A stretch of DNA of 8,809 bases from Betaproteobacteria bacterium (GCA_005884255.1 VBDL01000260.1:1-8809); one strand, 5' to 3'. Shown: positions 1 to 6,632, counted from the first letter of the stretch. The notes: a model not told the origin generated them from the letters alone. Numbers and translations are program-made.

Positions 1-168
1 CTTGCCGCTCAGCGCGGCCCGTATCTGGGCGGCGTTCTGTTCGACAAACGTCCCCGGCTGAGCGCTGACGCCCACGGACGCGGCGACCGCGAGGCCACAG
101 CCCAAGCGGCGCAGTTCCCGCACCATGCGCGCCAGGAAGCGCTCAGTGCGGACACTGCGCTGCCGCAT
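1..168 (-). CDS. 5' end of a probable secreted protein of unknown function (partial)
   Basis: The frame is open for 56 codons from an ATG at 168 to the window edge, so only the N-terminus is seen. The start overlaps the DUF1259 stop codon as TGATG, and an AGGAGGT Shine-Dalgarno lies 9 nt upstream inside the DUF1259 gene, which strongly supports this start and translational coupling. The N-terminus is basic (several Arg in residues 1-22), followed by a short hydrophobic stretch LGCGLAVAASVGVSA and a possible signal-peptidase site near SAQ (about residue 37). A second Met at residue 15 would give a more usual signal-peptide length but has no ribosome site. The Cys in the hydrophobic segment is not in a convincing lipobox. 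I do not recognise the family. Coupling to a secreted DUF1259 protein suggests a partner in the same compartment (inference). Confidence 0.6.
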   Translation of the reverse strand, partial: MRQRSVRTERFLARMVRELRRLGCGLAVAASVGVSAQPGTFVEQNAAQIRAALSGK

Positions 169-1073
169 CACTGCTTGACCTCCTGCTGGGCGTTCAACGC
201 CTTCTTGACCGCCTTGGCCAGATCAACCGCCTTGCCCTTGCCCCAGTAGTGCAGGAACACGTAGCGCGGGCTCTCGTGCGTCATGTGCTGGTGGATCGCC
301 ACGATGTTGATGCCTTCGCCGCGCATCGCCTTCAGCACCGGCTGCAACTCGTCCTCGCGCATCGCGAAGTCGCCGTCCACGCCCGCATGGTCGTCGCTGC
401 CCGCAAAGGCGGCCCAGGTGTTGACGCCCATCTCATTGCCGACGGCGACGCCATGCATCTTGGCCGTGCGCCCGATCGTCACCTTCACCATGCCGTCCTT
501 GCTCTGCGCCTTGGCGCCCAGGGTCTCCTCGATCGGTGCCGCGGAGATGCTGCTCGGCGTCGGGATGTCGCCGGCAAAGCTGCTCGCCGGCGTCGGCTGC
601 GCTGCGCGAACCTGCGCGACGCGGTCGTAAACGGCCTTGACACCAGCGGCCAGGCGGCGTGCATCTCCCATGCCGCCGATGTGCATGAAGTACACCTTGG
701 GCTGATCGAAGAAGAAGTGATTGTGCAGGGCGGTGACCTCCAGACCGGCATCGAGCGCGGCGCTCATCGCCACGTTGACCTCGTCCTCGAACAGCACGGT
801 GTCGCCCATGAGCATCGTCGAGTCGCCCATCGGCGTGAAGGCTGCCCACGACGTGATGCCCATGAACGGTGGCAAGGCCCAGCGGTCGACACTCAACTTC
901 ACATCGTCGCGCGGCTTGCTCACCTTGAAGACGTTCTCCGTCTTGTTGTACGTGCCCTTGAGGCCAGTGACGGCTTCGATGCTCGAGGTGTCGAGCGCGG
1001 GGCCAGCGGCGTGGGCGGCGGATGCCAGCGCGGCCGCGGCCAGCGTCAGTGCGATGCGGGATGGGTGAGGCAT
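168..1073 (-). CDS. DUF1259 (LppY/LpqO family) secreted protein, ChrL-like
   Basis: 301 residues. The start ATG at 1073 is preceded by GGAAAG five bases upstream and begins a clear signal peptide (positive N-terminus, Ala/Leu core, cleavage after about AHA, residue 22). The mature protein has two DUF1259 repeats, visible by eye. Repeat 1 (about 70-152) has SWAAF at 75-79, an acidic EDE, an HNH at 117-119 and FMHIGG at 129-134. Repeat 2 (about 212-292) has TWAAF at 219-223, EDE at 240-242, HQH at 261-263 and FLHYWG at 273-278. The paired HxH motifs look like metal ligands or an active site, but no biochemical function is established. An LppY/LpqO-family protein, ChrL, belongs to the chromate cluster of Arthrobacter FB24, which fits this context. 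It lies 47 nt after the small PepSY gene and is coupled to the next gene. Extending the frame upstream to 1334 only crosses the PepSY gene and is rejected. Confidence 0.88.
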   Translation of the reverse strand: MPHPSRIALTLAAAALASAAHAAGPALDTSSIEAVTGLKGTYNKTENVFKVSKPRDDVKLSVDRWALPPFMGITSWAAFTPMGDSTMLMGDTVLFEDEVNVAMSAALDAGLEVTALHNHFFFDQPKVYFMHIGGMGDARRLAAGVKAVYDRVAQVRAAQPTPASSFAGDIPTPSSISAAPIEETLGAKAQSKDGMVKVTIGRTAKMHGVAVGNEMGVNTWAAFAGSDDHAGVDGDFAMREDELQPVLKAMRGEGINIVAIHQHMTHESPRYVFLHYWGKGKAVDLAKAVKKALNAQQEVKQ

Positions 1074-1120
1074 GGGGCTTTCCTTTCGGATCGTGTGTCG
1101 ACCTGGCGAACTGCGATCAG

Positions 1121-1354
1121 TCATCGTCGTCCCTCCCATCGTCGTCTCTCTTGCGTCTCCTGCTCGTTGCCGTTGACGAGGAAGCTGGCCGCGTAGAAGG
1201 TCTTGCCGCCAACGGTCATCTTCTCGATGTCCCTCACCGTGCCGAGCTTGGCCTCCTGAGCGATCGTGGCCTTGACCGGTGCCGGCACTTCGGACAGCGC
1301 GACCTCCTGTTCCTCGCGCTTCTCGGATCGCCATTCGTCCCAGTCAAACAGCAT
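1121..1354 (-). CDS. Small PepSY-domain protein
   Basis: 77 residues from the only in-frame ATG (1354), 41 nt after the PepSY membrane-protein stop. Residues 19-60 match the small PepSY pattern: an ALSEVPAPVKATIAQEA helix, then alternating strands ending in KTFYAASFLVNGNEQE. PepSY domains are usually extracytoplasmic and act as inhibitory or ligand-binding modules. Oddly, there is no signal peptide here: the N-terminus is MLFDWDEWRSEKREEQ, rich in acidic and Trp residues. No good Shine-Dalgarno precedes the ATG. The C-terminus ends in a Arg-rich tail directly after NEQE, where relatives usually carry another strand and often an acidic tail. A neighbouring frame there encodes DDDGRDDDD, so the tail may be frameshifted. 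The domain call is good; the exact ends are uncertain. It is probably co-expressed with the PepSY membrane protein. Confidence 0.65.
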   Translation of the reverse strand: MLFDWDEWRSEKREEQEVALSEVPAPVKATIAQEAKLGTVRDIEKMTVGGKTFYAASFLVNGNEQETQERRRWEGRR

Positions 1355-1395
1355 CAGGCCGAGCGCAAATCGGGATGGCGTGCAACGCCGACCAC

Positions 1396-2541
1396 TCACG
1401 AGGTTTGACCGGCCTGGTCGGCCACGGCGCGCCGGCGCGCTGCGGCGGCGTTCCTGCGTTGCAGCCAGCTCATGGTGCCAGTGAACGCAAGCAGCGGCAC
1501 GCAGAGTACGCCGGCCAGCAGGACCAGCTGCACCGGCCAGTCGCCGAACTGGCCCGTGTGGAAAGAGATGCTCCAGAAATAGAGCTTGTGCCCCGCGCTG
1601 CTCTGCGGATACGGCGTGTGGCGCAGCACCTCGCCGCTGTAGGCGTCGAAGAACAGCATCGTGCGCGCATTCGGATGCGGCGCATCGCGCTCGATGAGGT
1701 ACATGTCGTACGGCGCCTTGGGCTTCTCCGGATAGTGGATCAGCACCTCGTTCCAGTTCGGCACCAGGTTCTGTGCCTTCTCCCAGATCGTGTCCATCGG
1801 CACGCGCCTCGCCTCGCCGGTGGCGGGCAGCTTCGATGGTGGGAACTTCGACGGCCGTGGCGACCCCGTGATCGTGTACAGCCCGTCGCGATACCAGTCG
1901 AACGACAGGGGCAAGCCCGTCAGCACGAGCGACACGAGCACCAGCCCGGCGAACACGCCGGCGACCTTGTGCAGCTGCAGCTTGCGAGCCGGCCCCGCCG
2001 GTATCCGCGTCGGGGACCGCAACGCGTCGCGGAAGCGCCGGCCGCGGCTCGGCCACCACAGCGCGACGCCGCCTGTGATCAGCACGATCGCGAAGATGAT
2101 CGCGGAGATGGGCGTGATGAGGCTGCGCTCCGGACCGAAGCGGAAGATGTGCGTCTGCTCCATGGTGGCAAGAACGCCGCCGTAGCGGGGGCGCTCGCCG
2201 AGCACTTCGCCCGTGCAGGGGTTGAGGAACACGAACACTTGGTCGGTGAAGCGGATGCGTGTCGCGGGGATGCGGGCGGCACCGTCCTCCGGCCGGTTCA
2301 TCCGGATGTAGTCCAGCTGGCCTTCCTTGTGCGCGGCGCGTGCGTTCGCCGTCAGCGTCTCGATCGACGAGCGCTCGGTGCAGGCAGGCACCGTGAGGAG
2401 ATCCCGGTTGACGACCGGCTCGAGCTGGGGCCGGAACAGGACGATCGCGCCAGTGACGGCGATCACGATGAGCACCAGCCCAAGGCTGAGCCCCGTCCAT
2501 CGGTGCAGGTGCAGAAGGCAGTTGCGCAAGGTGGCGTTCAC
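1396..2541 (-). CDS. PepSY-associated transmembrane protein (PiuB/ferric-reductase-like)
   Basis: 381 residues from a GTG at 2541, chosen because GGAGGA lies 9 nt upstream and translation begins with the family's LHRWTGL motif. Four membrane segments are visible: about residues 15-37, 141-163, 191-214 and 336-360. Large periplasmic PepSY loops lie between helices 1-2 (about 40-138) and 3-4 (about 215-334). Each loop has the family's FDAYSGEVL-type strand (FLNPCTGEVLG at 105-115, FFDAYSGEVL at 297-306). Histidines at membrane edges (H11, H13, H131, H191, H318, H328) fit the haem-binding pattern of PepSY_TM reductases such as FpvG/FoxB, which act on ferric siderophores. The substrate here is unknown; a role in Cr or Fe redox is inferred only from the neighbours. 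It starts a sub-array (PepSY-TM, small PepSY, DUF1259) 233 bp after the SOD gene, so it may have its own promoter. Confidence 0.87.
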   Translation of the reverse strand: MNATLRNCLLHLHRWTGLSLGLVLIVIAVTGAIVLFRPQLEPVVNRDLLTVPACTERSSIETLTANARAAHKEGQLDYIRMNRPEDGAARIPATRIRFTDQVFVFLNPCTGEVLGERPRYGGVLATMEQTHIFRFGPERSLITPISAIIFAIVLITGGVALWWPSRGRRFRDALRSPTRIPAGPARKLQLHKVAGVFAGLVLVSLVLTGLPLSFDWYRDGLYTITGSPRPSKFPPSKLPATGEARRVPMDTIWEKAQNLVPNWNEVLIHYPEKPKAPYDMYLIERDAPHPNARTMLFFDAYSGEVLRHTPYPQSSAGHKLYFWSISFHTGQFGDWPVQLVLLAGVLCVPLLAFTGTMSWLQRRNAAAARRRAVADQAGQTS

Positions 2542-2724
2542 GATGTTGTCTCCTCCAGAGAGCGCGCATCGGCGGCGGCATGGAGCACCTGCGCCTGCTG
2601 TGACGAGAACATCAGGCGCGGCGTCGTGTCGACGTCGGTGCGAGGCCGTGATGGCATCGGCGACTGAGGCTATTTGCCCGCGCTGAATCGAACCTGTCGG
2701 CAGCCTGAAAGTCGGTTCAGGAAA

Positions 2725-2741
2725 GGCGCCCGTGCAGCGCC
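2725..2741 (-). terminator. Weak hairpin after the SOD gene (possible attenuator or terminator)
   Basis: Read on the minus strand, GGCGC, a 7-nt loop and GCGCC form a 5-bp GC stem followed by TTTCC, about 33 nt after the SOD stop codon. The stem is short and the T-run is broken, so any Rho-independent termination would be weak. Its position at the start of the only sizeable gap in the minus-strand array (2542-2774) is the main reason to mention it. I found no convincing sigma-70 promoter in the rest of this gap. Confidence 0.25.
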
Positions 2742-2774
2742 GTGACCTTGAGGGCTGCGTCGAGGGGTGGAGGA

Positions 2775-3395
2775 TCAGCGCACCACGGCAGCGGCAAGCC
2801 GCGCACTCACCGCTTCCCATTGCAGGTTCTGGAAGAAGGCGTCGATGTACTTGGCCGCCGCGGCGCCGTAGTCCATCTGGTACGAGTGCTCGTACATGTC
2901 CATCACGAGGATGGGTACGGTGGCCGCAGGCGCATGCGCGTGATCGGCCATCCAGTAGTTCTCGAGTTGCCGCGTGTGCAGGTTGAAGCCGAGCACCACC
3001 CAGCCCGCACCGCCGCCCAGGCCCGCACCGATGCGCCGGAACTCGGTCTCCCATGCATCGAAGCTGCCGAACCCTTGTGCAATGGCCTGGCGCTCGGCAT
3101 TGCCGGCCTGGCCGCTGCCGCCCAGGTTCTCGAAATACAGCTCGTGCAAAACCACCGAGCCAGTGCGCACGAGGTGTTCGCGCTTGAGGTCGTTGTAGAC
3201 GTAGGGCGGCATGTCCTTGTCGCCGGCTGCCTGCGCGAGGCGGGCCTTGACGTTGGCCAGCGCTTTCACCGAGCCGCCGTAGTTGTTCTCCCAATGGGAG
3301 CGGATCATCCGCTCCGACAGGCCGTTGAGCTTGGCGGGATCGAACGGCAGCGGCTTGAGCGCGTCTTGACTCTGGAATGCCGGAGATGCAGTCAT
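2775..3395 (-). CDS. Fe/Mn superoxide dismutase (ChrC-like), stand-alone copy
   Basis: 206 residues from ATG 3395, with GAGGAG six bases upstream and 16 nt after the ChrB-C stop. It catalyses dismutation of superoxide to oxygen and peroxide. The four metal ligands are all present: H34 (IRSHWENNYGG), H84 (VVLHELYFENLGG), D166 and H170 (VMDMYEHSYQMDYG). There is no signal peptide, so the protein is cytoplasmic. The second-sphere Gln used by classical Fe- or Mn-SODs is not evident: the Fe-type position has S80, and His152 (ADHAHA) sits where mycobacterial Fe-SOD has His. Metal choice therefore cannot be read from the sequence. The DMYEH variant recurs in the fused SOD of this window. ChrC of Cupriavidus metallidurans chromate operons is an SOD of this family, supporting a role against superoxide formed during chromate reduction. 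Confidence 0.92.
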   Translation of the reverse strand: MTASPAFQSQDALKPLPFDPAKLNGLSERMIRSHWENNYGGSVKALANVKARLAQAAGDKDMPPYVYNDLKREHLVRTGSVVLHELYFENLGGSGQAGNAERQAIAQGFGSFDAWETEFRRIGAGLGGGAGWVVLGFNLHTRQLENYWMADHAHAPAATVPILVMDMYEHSYQMDYGAAAAKYIDAFFQNLQWEAVSARLAAAVVR

Positions 3396-3411
3396 GGTCG
3401 GCTCCTCGTGA

Positions 3412-3837
3412 TCAGGCAGTGTTCGATTGACACCAGGCATAGAGCGCGTCGTACATCACCATGCCGTGCTTGAGCATCTCGTGGTCGTCGGGGAAGTTGG
3501 TCGACAGGCCTCGCGAGATCGCATACAGGCCCGCCGACTGCGGCGTGAGGTCCAGGCGCGAGGTATCGGCACCGCGCACGATGGCCGCGAGCCGCTGCAG
3601 CGCGGGCTCCTTCAGCTCGTACTTCCTCAGGAAGGCGTCGAAGCTGCACAACTCGCCGACATGCGACATCTCGACGCCTGGCACGTCGAAGGGCACGGCA
3701 CCGAGTTGCTCGGCCATGGACAGCACCTGGTCGGCAGGGACGTAGAAGAACTCAGGACTCTTGTCGATGAAGCGCGCGATCAACCAGGGGCAGGCGATGC
3801 GGTCGATCTTCGGGCGCTCGCGGGTGATCCATTTCAT
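3412..3837 (-). CDS. Free-standing ChrB C-terminal-domain protein
   Basis: 141 residues; ATG at 3837 with AGGAG seven bases upstream. The whole protein is one chromate-resistance ChrB_C domain (Pfam PF09828). Key motifs are IDRIACPWLIARFID at 11-25 and MSHVGELCSFDAFL at 57-70, both with clear counterparts in the full-length ChrB of this window (VDRVASAWLIRRFID and FTHVGDRVTFETL). It lacks the N-terminal regulatory part and has no signal peptide, although the Pfam name says exported. Conserved Cys16, His59 and Cys64 are candidate functional residues; in the full-length ChrB, Cys16 is Ser and Cys64 is Val or Thr. The role is unproven: a chromate-binding, redox or accessory sensing part is possible. 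Short spacings (15 nt upstream, 16 nt downstream) place it inside the operon. Confidence 0.9.
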   Translation of the reverse strand: MKWITRERPKIDRIACPWLIARFIDKSPEFFYVPADQVLSMAEQLGAVPFDVPGVEMSHVGELCSFDAFLRKYELKEPALQRLAAIVRGADTSRLDLTPQSAGLYAISRGLSTNFPDDHEMLKHGMVMYDALYAWCQSNTA

Positions 3838-3852
3838 GGGATGGCTCCTTGT

Positions 3853-4476
3853 TCAAGGGCGCGCCGCGCCGTACGCGAAGTCGTCGAACGCCGTAACGCT
3901 GTCGGCCTTGGTCCATACGCCGACTGCGCCCGCACCGCCGATGTGGCTGTCGTCGAGCTCGATATAGCGCTTGCCATCCAGCAATACGGCGATGCGTGTG
4001 CCGGCGAACTCCACCCTCAGCGTGTGCCAGCTACCGCGCGCCACCGGCGCATCGACGTACTTGATCGTCTTTCGGCTGCCGTGCTCGGTGTAGTACAGCG
4101 AGACGTTGTTCTCCAGCGCGTTGGCCCGCGCGACGTAGTAGTTGTCTCCGTCTTTCCAGCGCCACACGAGTCCGCCGGCTTGGTCTTCGCCGCCGGAGAT
4201 CGGCTTGAACTTCACTTCCACGAAACCGTCGGCCAGCGACGTGCCGCTCTTCACGCACCAGGGGAAGGTGCCGCTGCCCGACTGCATCAGCACGTTGGAC
4301 TTGCTCGGTGCTGTCGGGTCCGCGGCGACCGCCCAGCGAGGACTCCCGCGGCCGGTCACACCACAGGTCCAACCGGATGGCACGGAGCCCACCGCGTCGC
4401 CGTCGAAGTTGACGGCCTGCGCCATGGCGGTGGTGGCCAAGACAGAGGTCAGCACGCCCAGTGATGTCTTCTTCAT
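3853..4476 (-). CDS. Secreted LamG/DUF1080-like beta-sandwich protein
   Basis: 207 residues; ATG at 4476 preceded by AGGGAG five bases upstream. Residues 1-21 (MKKTSLGVLTSVLATTAMAQ and the next Ala) are a classic Sec signal peptide cleaved near AMA-QA or AQA-V. The mature part is a concanavalin-like sandwich of the DUF1080 / family-16-like type: FVEVKFKPISG at 85-95, GLVWRWKDGDNYYVARANA at 102-120, WHTLRVEF at 150-157, and the VGVWTKADSVTAFDDF ending at 185-200. These folds commonly bind sugars or other ligands. I see no clear catalytic pair, so a binding rather than hydrolytic role is likely. Cys38 and Cys74 could form a disulfide. I recall very similar proteins in other proteobacteria, but their function is unknown. 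Its place between two cytoplasmic detoxification genes, with 58 nt upstream and 15 nt downstream, suggests chromate-linked expression. Confidence 0.82.
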   Translation of the reverse strand: MKKTSLGVLTSVLATTAMAQAVNFDGDAVGSVPSGWTCGVTGRGSPRWAVAADPTAPSKSNVLMQSGSGTFPWCVKSGTSLADGFVEVKFKPISGGEDQAGGLVWRWKDGDNYYVARANALENNVSLYYTEHGSRKTIKYVDAPVARGSWHTLRVEFAGTRIAVLLDGKRYIELDDSHIGGAGAVGVWTKADSVTAFDDFAYGAARP

Positions 4477-4534
4477 GAGGGCTCCCTTTTGAGTCAACGG
4501 ATTTCGTGCGGCGCTGTGCCGACACTCGCCCGCT

Positions 4535-5461
4535 TCACGACATCTGTTCCTTGGGTTGCAGCGGCAGGCCGGCCGTTCGCCACGCCTCGATTCCACCCAC
4601 GAGATAGCGCGCGTCAATTCCGCGCGCGCGCAGCGACAGAGCCGTGGAGCGGCCCACGTCCAGGCCGTGGACACAGCAGACGACCACAGGCTCCGAGGGA
4701 TCGAGATCGGCGCACCATTGCCCCACTTGGGCGGGGTCGCGCCATACGGCGCCCGCCACGGTGTCCTGTGCAGCGGCCAAGTGCTCGGGTCGGCGCACAT
4801 CGAGGATTTGCGTCTCGCCGGCGCTGCGACCGAGCGTCGCCACGTCGATGGTCCATCCGACCGAATCTCCCGCCACGGCAGCCCCGTAGCGGCGGTACAC
4901 GCCGTCCCAGCGAATGTTCTTCATGAATGCGTCGACGTAGGCCGCCGCCTTCGCGCCGAAGTCCATGTGGTACGCATGCTCGTACATGTCGAGCGCCAGC
5001 ACCGGGGCAGCGCCGGCGAGCAAGTGCGTATGGTCCGCAGCCCAGTGGTTGACCAACCGGCCCTCGCGCGAAGACCATGACAGGAGGGCCCACCCCGAGC
5101 CGCCGCCCATCGCCTTGGCCAGCGAGACAAATTCGTTGCGCCATCGCTCGACTGAGCCGAAGTCGCGCTCGATCGCAGTCGACAGGCCGCATGACGGCAG
5201 CACCCCATCTCCACCAAGGGCGTCGAAGTACAGCTCGTGCAGGAACGCCGAGTTGGCGGCGATCAGCTCTTCACGCTTCAGCCCATTGACCCCGAACACC
5301 GGGGCGCTTCCCCAGTCGAGCTCGCTCAGTTGATGGCGGATGGCATTCAGGCGCTTCACGGCGCCGGCGTAGTTGTTCTCATGGTGGCTCGCGATCAAGC
5401 GCGCGGACAGGCCATCGAGGCGATTCAGGTCGAGGGTCAAGGGTCTTGGTTGCAGGTCCAC
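4535..5461 (-). CDS. Superoxide dismutase-rhodanese fusion (ChrC-ChrE type)
   Basis: 308 residues from GTG 5461, with AAAGGAA about five bases upstream; no in-frame ATG gives the full SOD. Residues 1-192 are an Fe/Mn superoxide dismutase with all four ligands: H26 (ASHHENNYAG), H75 (FLHELYFDALGG), D158 and H162 (LDMYEHAYHMDFG). His144 sits at the second-sphere position, as in the other SOD here. A short linker (about 193-213) leads to a rhodanese domain (about 214-300): LDVRRPEHL at 220-228, an active-site loop at 259-271 with probable catalytic Cys263 (VVVCCVHGLDVGR), and GGIEAWRTAGLPL at 289-301. In C. metallidurans chromate operons the SOD (ChrC) and rhodanese-like ChrE are separate genes, so this appears to be a natural fusion. 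It is cytoplasmic, with no signal peptide. It starts 30 nt after chrA. Confidence 0.92.
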   Translation of the reverse strand: MDLQPRPLTLDLNRLDGLSARLIASHHENNYAGAVKRLNAIRHQLSELDWGSAPVFGVNGLKREELIAANSAFLHELYFDALGGDGVLPSCGLSTAIERDFGSVERWRNEFVSLAKAMGGGSGWALLSWSSREGRLVNHWAADHTHLLAGAAPVLALDMYEHAYHMDFGAKAAAYVDAFMKNIRWDGVYRRYGAAVAGDSVGWTIDVATLGRSAGETQILDVRRPEHLAAAQDTVAGAVWRDPAQVGQWCADLDPSEPVVVCCVHGLDVGRSTALSLRARGIDARYLVGGIEAWRTAGLPLQPKEQMS

Positions 5462-5491
5462 GGTTGTTCCTTTGGGGTGGAGTCTCAGGAC

Positions 5492-6632
5492 TCAGGGATG
5501 GGTCAACAGTGGATGCACGCCGAGACCGATCAGTGCCGCGACCAGCACGATCACCGGTTCGGGGATCTGCGCCACAACACGCCGACCGTGACGAGGGCGA
5601 GCGCGGCGGTGACCCAGTCGGTGATCGAGCGTTGTCCGATCACGATCACGGCGCCGGTGATGGCGCCGATCGCCGCGGCCGTCACTCCGTCGACGAACGC
5701 GACGATGGCCGGGCGCTTGCCGTGCTTCTTGAAGTACGGCGCGGGCAGGATCGTCAGCAGGTAGCACGGCAGGAAGGTGCCGATCGCCGCCACCACCGCG
5801 CCCCAGAAGCCGGCCACGAGGTAGCCGATGAAGCCGGTGGTGATCACGACCGGGCCCGGGGTGATCATCGCCACCGCGACCGCGTCGACGAACTGCCGAT
5901 CGGTGAGCCAGCCGTACTCCTTGACGACGCCGCCGTAGAGGAACGGCACGATCGCCAGATCTGTCCGAGCTTGTGCCAGTCGATGGTGTCCAGCGCGAAC
6001 CAGCCAGCCAGCGGGGCCGCGACACCGTGCACACCGCCGCCGAACCAAGCTTTGGGCGGCGCGCGCCACAACCACACCAGCACGCCGGCGCCGAGGAACA
6101 CCCACACGATCTCGGACTGCGTGATCACCGTCACCGCCGCGCTGGCGAGGAAGATGGCCCACAGCAGCTTGTCCTTGCCGATGTTCTTGGTCGTGAGCTT
6201 GTAGGCGCTCATCGCGATGATGCCGATCACCGCCGCACCCACGCCATAGAACACCGCCTGCATCCAGGCGATGCCGCCATAGGCGACGTAGACCGCGCCC
6301 AGCGCCACCACCATGAAGAACGAGGGCAGGATGAAGGCCAGGCCCACGAGCGTCGCGCCGACGATGCGGTAGTTCACGTATCCCAGGTAGATCGCGAGCT
6401 GCGCGGCCAGAGGGCCCGGCATCAGCTGCGCGAGGGTCATGCCTTCCTTGTAGTCGCTCTCCGGGATCCACTTGCGCGTCTCGACGAGGTCGCGGTACAT
6501 GTAGCCCACCAAGGCCACGGGTCCGCCGAAGCCCCATGTGCCGAGGCCGAGCATGTAGCGCACCAGTTGCCAGAGCGTGTAATGCGCGGCGCCTGGTGCA
6601 GTGGCGGCCTTGTCAGCCGTGATGTCGTTCAT
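5492..6632 (-). pseudogene. chrA: Chromate efflux permease ChrA, broken by two frameshifting lesions
   Basis: ATG 6632 with GAGGAA seven bases upstream, 14 nt after chrB. Intact ChrA (CHR family, about 400 residues, inner membrane) exports chromate. The first half is intact, with GFGGPVALVGYM at 34-45 and LMPGPLAAQ at 70-78. After I225 the frame breaks near 5955-5962, and the conserved second-half start (family pattern FFxxAGAFVFGSG) is missing, so about 15 codons and the frame were lost (net 3n+1 nt). The next frame resumes at LAIVPFLYGG and carries MITPGPVVIT, then breaks again near 5564-5573. The last 25 codons, with IPEPVIVLVAALIG, lie in a third frame ending at 5492. As written the first frame stops about 30 codons after the break. 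No functional ChrA would result unless these are sequence errors. The family call is certain; true inactivation is not. Confidence 0.88.

Noticed and set aside
249..1196. Long plus-strand open frame antisense to DUF1259
   Set aside because: Its His/Arg/Val-rich translation is the usual shadow of a high-GC gene; the minus-strand protein has a signal peptide and family motifs.
1279..2667. 462-codon plus-strand frame antisense to the PepSY membrane gene
   Set aside because: Low-complexity Arg/His composition, no domain, and the minus strand encodes a clear four-helix protein.
2683..2723. GAACC...GGTTC inverted repeat in the SOD/PepSY gap
   Set aside because: Five-base arms with a long loop and no T-run; within chance for this composition.
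1396..3294. Extending the PepSY-TM frame upstream to 3294 (632 codons)
   Set aside because: The extra part overlaps the SOD gene out of frame and has no sensible composition; the GTG at 2541 has a strong ribosome site.
3396..3440. Longer SOD start at 3440
   Set aside because: It would overlap the ChrB-C gene and lacks a ribosome site; the ATG at 3395 has GAGGAG at proper spacing.
3427..4464. 345-codon plus-strand frame
   Set aside because: Shadow of ChrB-C and the LamG-like gene; no recognisable domain.
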